Assembly: GCF_964340395.1 (NCBI RefSeq) | Contig: NC_135555.1 | Location: forward strand, 14,231,746 to 14,295,745 | Length of the DNA: 64,000 nt | Reading direction: 5' to 3' | Source of the DNA: Glandiceps talaboti | Taxonomy: Eukaryota > Hemichordata > Enteropneusta > Spengelidae | In this document: one piece after another, positions 60,501 through 64,000 of the stretch | How positions within the stretch are numbered: position 1 is the stretch's first letter | How the letters are laid out: each line of letters opens with the position of its first letter | The notes under the pieces: model-generated | Databases searched by the model: none | The model's input: the letters and a program-made list of their open reading frames with translations, nothing else | What the model was told of the DNA's origin: nothing | Translations under genes and position numbers: made by a program

Positions 60501-61677
60501 CACAATTGTTCTCCTATCAGTCTTATCATGCATTTGTAGGGTACAGTTATGTCAAAGGTCAAGCCATGTCAAAGGTCATGTGTTCACCACCTTACCTCCT
60601 CTAAATTACCAGTGTATTTTTGCTGTGTTGTGTCGAGATCAGTTTGTAGTTTCAACACTTGGTGATCACGATTTCCAACTTCTTTTTGACAAGTTCTGTG
60701 TTTTTCTTGAGTTATGGTCAACTCTAGTTCCAGGTGTTGGACTTGTTCAGCGAGGTGAAGCAGTTCATCTGCATCTCTGCGTGTCTGTGATGTTAGTCTG
60801 GAGTTCTCTTCTCTCAGTCTTTCTACCTGTTCTTCTTGTTGAAGAACCTATATTCAAACAGATGGTAAAAGTTGCCAAGTTTAAAATGGCAGTATTAACT
60901 GAACATATGACCCATTTGACATGGGTAAAACATAACTCCTTGATTCAACTAGTCTACATTTATGTTAATACATGCCTTCAATGGCCTTAAAAACCATCTT
61001 CTGAGCATCAGTAAAGTTGATGACATAATACTAAGGATTCCTCTGATATTTTGTATACATAAAACTAAATTATGACGGTGAAATGTTACCCTAGCTGGTA
61101 TAGAATTGTTTATCCTGAATACCAGGTCTGAGCGTTGTCATTAACACGTGATGGATAAATAGTACTCTGGTAACTGAGTCTTCGGTTTACAACGATAGAC
61201 ACAAATTAAAACTATTGTCACAACATGTTGATAAAACAGTGATAAGCGATTGAATGGATGTTGGTTTAATTATAGTCTAAGTAGTGTGGTTCTCTGTAAG
61301 CTAATTCTGTAAACTTGCAGTGTACTGTTTTGAATCTTCCACTGTTTATACTATCTTGATCACAGGGTGGTTAGGTTCACACAACAGAGGAACTGCTATC
61401 ACCCACTTGTGTAGTCTACCACATTGAAGAACGATATATTTACTTTGCACCCATCTTAGTAAACTGAAGGCTTTACTGTACCAGAGTCATATGTTTCAGT
61501 TATCAAAATACTATAAAAATGACCCTCTTCCTTCCATGTATAAACTAAGCCTATGCCCCTCTAAATTTGAGATAGTATAATGCATGAACATACCTCATCA
61601 TAACACGCTGTGTATTGAGACTGGGACTCAGCCAAGTCTTCTTTCAATGACTTTATGGCATTCTCCTTTGCAGTAAG
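41871..61677 (-). CDS. large coiled-coil protein, 3' 22 exons (1346 aa in window, 5' end missing)
   Basis: Minus-strand exons with GT-AG borders: 61594-61677, 60596-60847, 58961-59065, 56868-56930, 56064-56306, 55398-55640, 54451-54681, 53682-53765, 52912-53154, 52297-52464, 51320-51487, 49858-50193, 48989-49156, 48098-48349, 47621-47788, 47089-47340 (all phase 0), then 46417-46589, 45783-45857, 44826-44990, 43358-43586 (phase 2 junctions between them), 42781-42915 and 41871-42074 (phase 0). The product is almost entirely heptad-patterned helix rich in E, K, Q, L with few prolines, as in long centrosomal, ciliary or Golgi rods. Only the last ~110 residues differ (GLSDSAYASALERG, DKSYWIKRVGELSIQLQQ). 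I could not match it to a named family; generic CCDC, golgin or PMFBP1-like labels are possible. The phases agree throughout, which supports the model strongly. Introns hold most of the microsatellites of this half of the window. Confidence 0.88.
42781..42915 (-). CDS. coiled-coil gene exon, non-helical linker
   Basis: 45 codons, IEARYHQQGSPTKDGDLSMH then LESIGGLSDSAYASALERGM and LKASK. The less common donor is AAG|GTTGGT; the acceptor is TTTGGCAG. Confidence 0.85.
43358..43586 (-). CDS. coiled-coil gene exon
   Basis: 229 nt, enters in phase 2 and leaves in phase 0. Encodes HDQDFEMAEKVATIEDLHFR then LKANVDSIQQLNEQLNILNK, all heptad-patterned. Confidence 0.9.
44535..44597. repeat. (CA)n microsatellite
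   Basis: Pure dinucleotide run in an intron of the coiled-coil gene. Confidence 0.95.
44826..44990 (-). CDS. coiled-coil gene exon
   Basis: 165 nt, phase 2 at both ends. Encodes QLMENNEVLQKHLQRIQSDN then DQYKIESERFKALQGHSTQQ. Donor is ATGA|GTAAGT, acceptor GTTGCTAG. Confidence 0.9.
45326..45412. repeat. (CA)n microsatellite
   Basis: About 43 uninterrupted CA units in an intron of the coiled-coil gene. Confidence 0.95.
45783..45857 (-). CDS. coiled-coil gene exon
   Basis: 75 nt, phase 2 at both ends; encodes QANERLGSKIREQSQAIRAL then TAEK. It is too short for ORF listing but fixed by splice sites and phase. Confidence 0.88.
46417..46589 (-). CDS. coiled-coil gene exon
   Basis: 173 nt, enters in phase 0. 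Encodes SERLKADITVVRQRFQNITD then DSERLKAALEESRANSERLH and VNTWVQEQK. The acceptor is ACTTTAG and the donor AAAA|GTAAGT. Confidence 0.9.
46789..46962. repeat. compound (CAGA)n/(CA)n microsatellite
   Basis: Two CAGA blocks (about 46789-46822 and 46866-46903) and a CA run to 46962, intronic. Confidence 0.93.
47089..47340 (-). CDS. coiled-coil gene exon, 84 codons
   Basis: Exactly 252 nt (three 28-codon units), phase 0. Starts IAIYEDKMRTLRKELQKVSD and ends EKLRHKSDE. Confidence 0.92.
47384..47550 (-). mobile_element. SINE/LINE 3' fragment with (TTTA)n tail
   Basis: On the minus strand GGGTACTCCGGTTTCCTCCT is followed by GGGACTAGCTCCCGTTGG and a (TAAA)n tail (plus 47384-47444). The GGGTACTCCGGTTTCCTCC core resembles 3' regions of SINE/LINE families in fish and marine invertebrates. 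That link is from memory of such repeats. Confidence 0.5.
47621..47788 (-). CDS. coiled-coil gene exon, 56 codons
   Basis: 168 nt (two 28-codon units), phase 0. LLSTQHKLQELKAELSEVQS ... TEQRSQKMSDE. Confidence 0.92.
48098..48349 (-). CDS. coiled-coil gene exon, 84 codons
   Basis: 252 nt, phase 0. LSEREAMVTSLQSELDKMHD ... SQEQYRAEHSE. Its ending resembles those of other 28-codon-type exons (QYTACYDE, QYRDCAQE). Confidence 0.92.
48540..48985. repeat. degenerate ~40-bp tandem repeat
   Basis: About ten loosely spaced copies of TTATTGCCTTGTTAGTGTCA / TCATGTGTGATAACC in an intron, ending at the next exon's donor region. Confidence 0.75.
48989..49156 (-). CDS. coiled-coil gene exon, 56 codons
   Basis: 168 nt, phase 0. 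VSQQDQVLHQLQEELREAKY ... KKQLKNETNK. Donor is AAG|GTAATA, acceptor TTCCACAG. Confidence 0.91.
49328..49556. mobile_element. palindromic MITE family, copy 1
   Basis: Arms of about 50 bp: GCATTCATATCAAGTGTAAA (49374 on) and its near inverse TTTTAGACTTGATATGGATG (49476-49495). The whole unit is repeated at 55136-55362 with about 85-90% similarity by eye. Confidence 0.8.
49858..50193 (-). CDS. coiled-coil gene exon, 112 codons
   Basis: 336 nt (four 28-codon units), phase 0. LAHHEEKIMLMESSLQTTQE ... TARDQVKILQDQ. Its start HHEEK resembles the exon at 53682-53765 (SSHHEEKARHL), which suggests exon duplication. Confidence 0.93.
50384..50642. repeat. (CATA)n/(CA)n compound microsatellite
   Basis: Tetranucleotide CATA with TGCA variants, then a mix of CACA/CATA, then CA, intronic. 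Frames reading His-Thr-Tyr-Ile or Tyr-Val-Cys-Met are artefacts. Confidence 0.95.
51320..51487 (-). CDS. coiled-coil gene exon, 56 codons
   Basis: 168 nt, phase 0. IERLEAALREAQMEIQHLQA ... ARQQYRDCAQE. Donor is GAG|GTCAGT. Confidence 0.92.
52297..52464 (-). CDS. coiled-coil gene exon, 56 codons
   Basis: 168 nt, phase 0. LFKLEEQASRLEADLMDSRE ... SARDNIKAKVDE. Confidence 0.92.
52912..53154 (-). CDS. coiled-coil gene exon, 81 codons
   Basis: 243 nt, phase 0, three codons short of 84. VRDRDDFIRQLEDDLRELQA ... FASQHQKHKTE. Confidence 0.92.
53417..53492. repeat. (GT)n microsatellite
   Basis: About 38 GT units with one TATG interruption, in an intron. Confidence 0.95.
53682..53765 (-). CDS. coiled-coil gene exon, 28 codons
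   Basis: 84 nt, one 28-codon unit, phase 0. SSHHEEKARHLHADLMSYQE then NHQHTIDE. Acceptor is CTTTGCAG, donor GAG|GTAAGT. Confidence 0.9.
54040..54265. repeat. ~48-bp tandem repeat, about 5 copies
   Basis: Units share GCTTGTGATTGGTTACTGAG, AAAGCRTGACAAACTCAACA and CTGYCAATG; intronic. Confidence 0.8.
54451..54681 (-). CDS. coiled-coil gene exon, 77 codons
   Basis: 231 nt (11 heptads), phase 0. INEKDESLGKLKSDVANLDQ ... LKGKLLERQQE. Confidence 0.92.
55136..55362. mobile_element. palindromic MITE family, copy 2
   Basis: Arms ATATCAAGTGTAAAAGTATA (55188-55207) and TATACTTTTACACTTGATAC (55279-55298) are almost perfect inverse copies and extend outward to about 55163 and 55322. The unit matches the copy at 49328-49556. 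Confidence 0.85.
55398..55640 (-). CDS. coiled-coil gene exon, 81 codons
   Basis: 243 nt, phase 0. ISHKNQTLDHQDKALADTRQ ... NLEERLSQANCK. Confidence 0.92.
56064..56306 (-). CDS. coiled-coil gene exon, 81 codons
   Basis: 243 nt, phase 0. ITSHSRAVDDLKGELQTTRH ... SQDLHKSAMSE. Its start (I-x-SH) echoes the neighbouring exon ISHKNQ. Confidence 0.92.
56527..56845. repeat. compound (CA)n, (GTAC)n, (CATA)n microsatellite
   Basis: CA run 56527-56590, self-complementary GTAC run about 56633-56690, CATA run about 56697-56752, then mixed CA/CATA up to 20 bp before the 21-codon exon. Confidence 0.95.
56868..56930 (-). CDS. coiled-coil gene exon, 21 codons
   Basis: 63 nt (three heptads), phase 0. MATDERTIQNMHHDQQISNQ then E. 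Acceptor is TTTGATAG, donor GAG|GTATGT. Together with the 35-codon exon upstream it makes 56 codons, so a 56-codon exon may have been split by an intron. Confidence 0.82.
57185..57265. repeat. (TGTATG)n-type microsatellite
   Basis: Irregular TGTATGTG units in an intron of the coiled-coil gene. Confidence 0.85.
57398..57573. repeat. (TGTA)n microsatellite with TGCA core
   Basis: About 44 tetranucleotide units; a block of TGCA at about 57471-57490 splits it. It is inverse-complementary to the CATA run at 56697-56752. Confidence 0.95.
58200..58495. repeat. dispersed intronic repeat, copy 1
   Basis: Shares with 61155-61470 the words AGATAGACACA, TAAAACTATTGT, ACATGTTGAT, TTGGTTTAATTA, CACTATCTTGATYACAGGG and TCTACCACA in the same order and orientation. 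Divergence is substantial. Confidence 0.75.
58961..59065 (-). CDS. coiled-coil gene exon, 35 codons
   Basis: 105 nt (five heptads), phase 0. LKLQEEEVKRLQTQLKKSLA then EMKNLKDLLESNEHK. The donor AAG|GTTTGT is weak. Confidence 0.87.
59400..59840. repeat. 59-60-bp minisatellite, about 7 copies
   Basis: GATGTCATCAGTTTTG recurs at 59-60-bp steps (59462, 59521, 59581, 59640, 59699, 59758, 59818 for CATCAG). Between them lie AGAAGCCATCACACATCA and CAACACATATTGGTGA. Confidence 0.92.
60596..60847 (-). CDS. coiled-coil gene exon, 84 codons
   Basis: 252 nt, phase 0. VLQQEEQVERLREENSRLTS ... TQQKYTGNLEE. The 164-codon plus-strand frame opposite it is a shadow. Confidence 0.93.
61155..61470. repeat. dispersed intronic repeat, copy 2
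   Basis: Homologous to 58200-58495 (see that entry for shared words). Confidence 0.75.
61594..61677 (-). CDS. coiled-coil gene exon, 28 codons (most 5' exon seen)
   Basis: 84 nt, phase 0. LTAKENAIKSLKEDLAESQS then QYTACYDE. It needs an upstream exon, which must lie beyond 64000 or be too diverged to recognise. Confidence 0.9.
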
Positions 61678-64000
61678 CTGACAAAATGAAACAGAGAAAA
61701 TATTGCATGATTCTGTTCAGAAAACTGATAAAATGTAACACAGAAAAGACATGACTGAGAAGATAGAAGAACTGTATGGAAACACATAATGTAAAGGGGC
61801 AGACTCTCTTTATTTTGAAATTGATCCAAATACCGGATGACAAATCAGAAGAGATGGATAAAGATGCTACACTGTGTTGAATTGAAGGAAATTATATCTG
61901 AAAAGGAGTGAAATAGTGTAATCATATTGAATATTGCATTTCAACTTATCTCTGGCAATCCAAAGTTGCTGTAACGGGAACTTCATTAATAATTTTTGCT
62001 CTTTTTCCAACATGTCTATGTAACAGCCAACACAAATAAAGGGGCAGCCCAGTAAACAGAGGGGCGATACACCCCCCTCAAATAATCCCTCATGGGGAAC
62101 ATGAAGCTGTTGTACTTACTACAGCATATATTGTGACTATGTGATCAAACCCACACATCCAACCAATTGGGTTAATACTTGATTCACAACTGTTTACATA
62201 CAGACATCAAGCAAGTGTACACAATACCATAAACGATTAGTGAAGAGGTAATTTAGCTATGGATGATGGATTGAACAGTTCCTGGTAAAGGTTTGGTGGA
62301 ACATGCAAAAAGTGTGAAAAGTTACGTAACAGTAACTGAGAGTTTTAAAGCCTACATCAACCCATTCCTTTATTAATTACAAGTGAGAATGTATTAAAAG
62401 TCCTTGATATTCACTTTACAACACAATATTTACCTATATGCACACATGTACAAAATATCACAAAGTGAATAATACAGCAAAAGTAAAGCAGATTTTGTGT
62501 TAAACCGAGTTTTTATTTATTTCATAATAAATAAACGTGCAATAATTAACCTGTATATAACATACAATACAGTGTAAAGACACCATCAAACCTTATAAAT
62601 GTTTTGGATTGACATTATATATGTTATATATTACATAAACCATTATATACAAAGCAAACATGCATATTTAAATACTTACAGAAATGATCCGTTTAATGGT
62701 AATAAGCTTCAGTCTGTTATTTTGTCATAATCTGCCAAAACGTTATAACTATGCACAGCCCCCCTCCCCATCATTCACAGTCATGGTGAAGGTTGAGGGG
62801 ATCTGGTGGTTTTGATCCCAATGGGGGATGGTGAGGTTCTAGTTATTATGTTTGTTTGTTTTTTTAAAAAGAGCATGAAGATGATGTGTGCACAGTCCCA
62901 ATGTCCATGAATAAACAGATTTACATTTCATGATGACTCAAAAATTTGCTCTACACCATAATTCCTGATAAAACATGTACAATCATTAATTTCTAGTATT
63001 TGTGGAGTAAATGTGTTAACGCTAACTACATTGGAGCAGATACAAACCAATAAAATAAATCCACATATCACAGTTTTAGTACCACTCTGATGAAATGTCA
63101 TCTGTCTACCCCTACACGTACACAGTCTGCATCCGATTGATGGCTTGTCCTAAAATAGCCTACAAATCCGTCTGTGCATCAAAACTTTAAACATGCAACA
63201 CCTGTCTGTCTGACATTTTAAAAAGTAAATGAAGTAATTTGGACAGGTAAATTTGAACAGATTGAACACCCCTAATATATTAAATTTGCCCTTTGAAAAG
63301 ACAAACAGCTACATTTCCTCTCCTACTTCACAGGAGTCACTCTCTTTGACCATGAAACAATTTACCCCAATTCTCATCCATATGGCCACTTTAATATCCT
63401 AGTCAATGCATGCTGTGAATTTGAAACATTTTCTGTGGTCGACAATTAAGCTAATTGAGCTGTTAGGAAGGAATTGAGATCCAAATAGCATTTAATGGTG
63501 ATGTATATAGTTTACAGTAAATAGTATGTTACTTAGTGTTCAACACATTAAAGAACAAATAATTTTATGAACAACAAACACATTTTAATTAGCAATATCA
63601 CTTTAATCCCTCTATCCCTCTATTTTTAAATTTTTTTTTGGTATTTTGTGGTTTATCAGTACTTTTCACCTACTGTACCATTTGTTACAATTCATGCTAC
63701 TACAATAGTACGATATACATGTATAGCCAATATTTCCCTGATGTTGTATATTCTTGTCCCAAGTGAAAATACCTGAAGTTGCAAACTTTTTGTACATAGA
63801 CTACTATAATTCTAAATTTTAGGACCCATGCAAAAAATTCTTGACCCTGTAAACTTTTTTCTAAACATTTGGCAAATAATTGCCTCGTTACTTTGCAACA
63901 CAAGCTGTAACTGAAGACCCATTTTCAGCTAAGGTTAATTTACAAAAATACTCAAGTATACCATATACTAAAACTTACTAGGGGTATATCAGCATTAACA
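61678..64000. other. probable intron of the coiled-coil gene, no exon recognised
   Basis: AT-rich with no heptad-coding segment bounded by splice sites on the minus strand. The open frame at 63700-63903 (-) is not coiled-coil and not recognised. Confidence 0.45.

Noticed and set aside
60496-60990. 164-codon plus-strand frame
   Set aside because: Antisense shadow of the 84-codon coiled-coil exon at 60596-60847.

Overview
The window is animal nuclear DNA from an intron-rich, repeat-rich genome. It is AT-rich, has GT-AG introns full of microsatellites, carries an APE-type LINE with a 2A peptide, and encodes metazoan proteins (CILP, E2F4/5). These traits fit a marine invertebrate, most likely an invertebrate deuterostome (lancelet, hemichordate or echinoderm grade), though a lophotrochozoan is not excluded. 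The species cannot be fixed from sequence alone.

Layout. 1-8.3 kb is intergenic and rich in transposon relics; it ends in a ~1.1 kb segment present twice (5.74-6.83 and 7.23-8.35 kb), the second copy lying directly against the first coding exon of the next gene. 8.37-22.34 kb (+ strand) is a complete seven-exon gene for a cartilage intermediate layer protein (CILP)-like protein of 1118 aa: membrane anchor, TSP1, carboxypeptidase-regulatory-like fold, Ig, long CILP C-terminal region with a furin-like RRKR site. Its intron 2 hosts a LINE with an intact 1079-codon reading frame (endonuclease plus reverse transcriptase) that has a DIESNPGP 2A motif behind a signal-peptide-like segment. 22.3-28.1 kb is the convergent intergenic space, ending in a 71-bp minisatellite.

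28.3-35.6 kb (- strand) is a complete seven-exon E2F4/5-type transcription factor of 354 aa. One intron is of the rare U12 AT-AC type. 35.6-41.9 kb holds no recognised gene. 41.9-61.7 kb (- strand) carries the 3' 22 exons of a large coiled-coil protein (1346 aa inside the window; the 5' end lies beyond the right edge). Many of its exons are exact multiples of 28 codons, meaning four heptads. 61.7-64 kb shows no recognisable exon and is probably another intron of this gene.

Scattered through introns is a family of short perfect or near-perfect palindromes with fixed ends CATAGACCC...GGGTCTATG and different but still self-complementary centres. Several MITE-like inverted-repeat elements and many tandem repeats are also present. 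The three genes show no obvious functional link: an extracellular matrix or cell-surface protein, a cell-cycle transcription factor, and a cytoskeletal or centrosomal-type coiled-coil protein.
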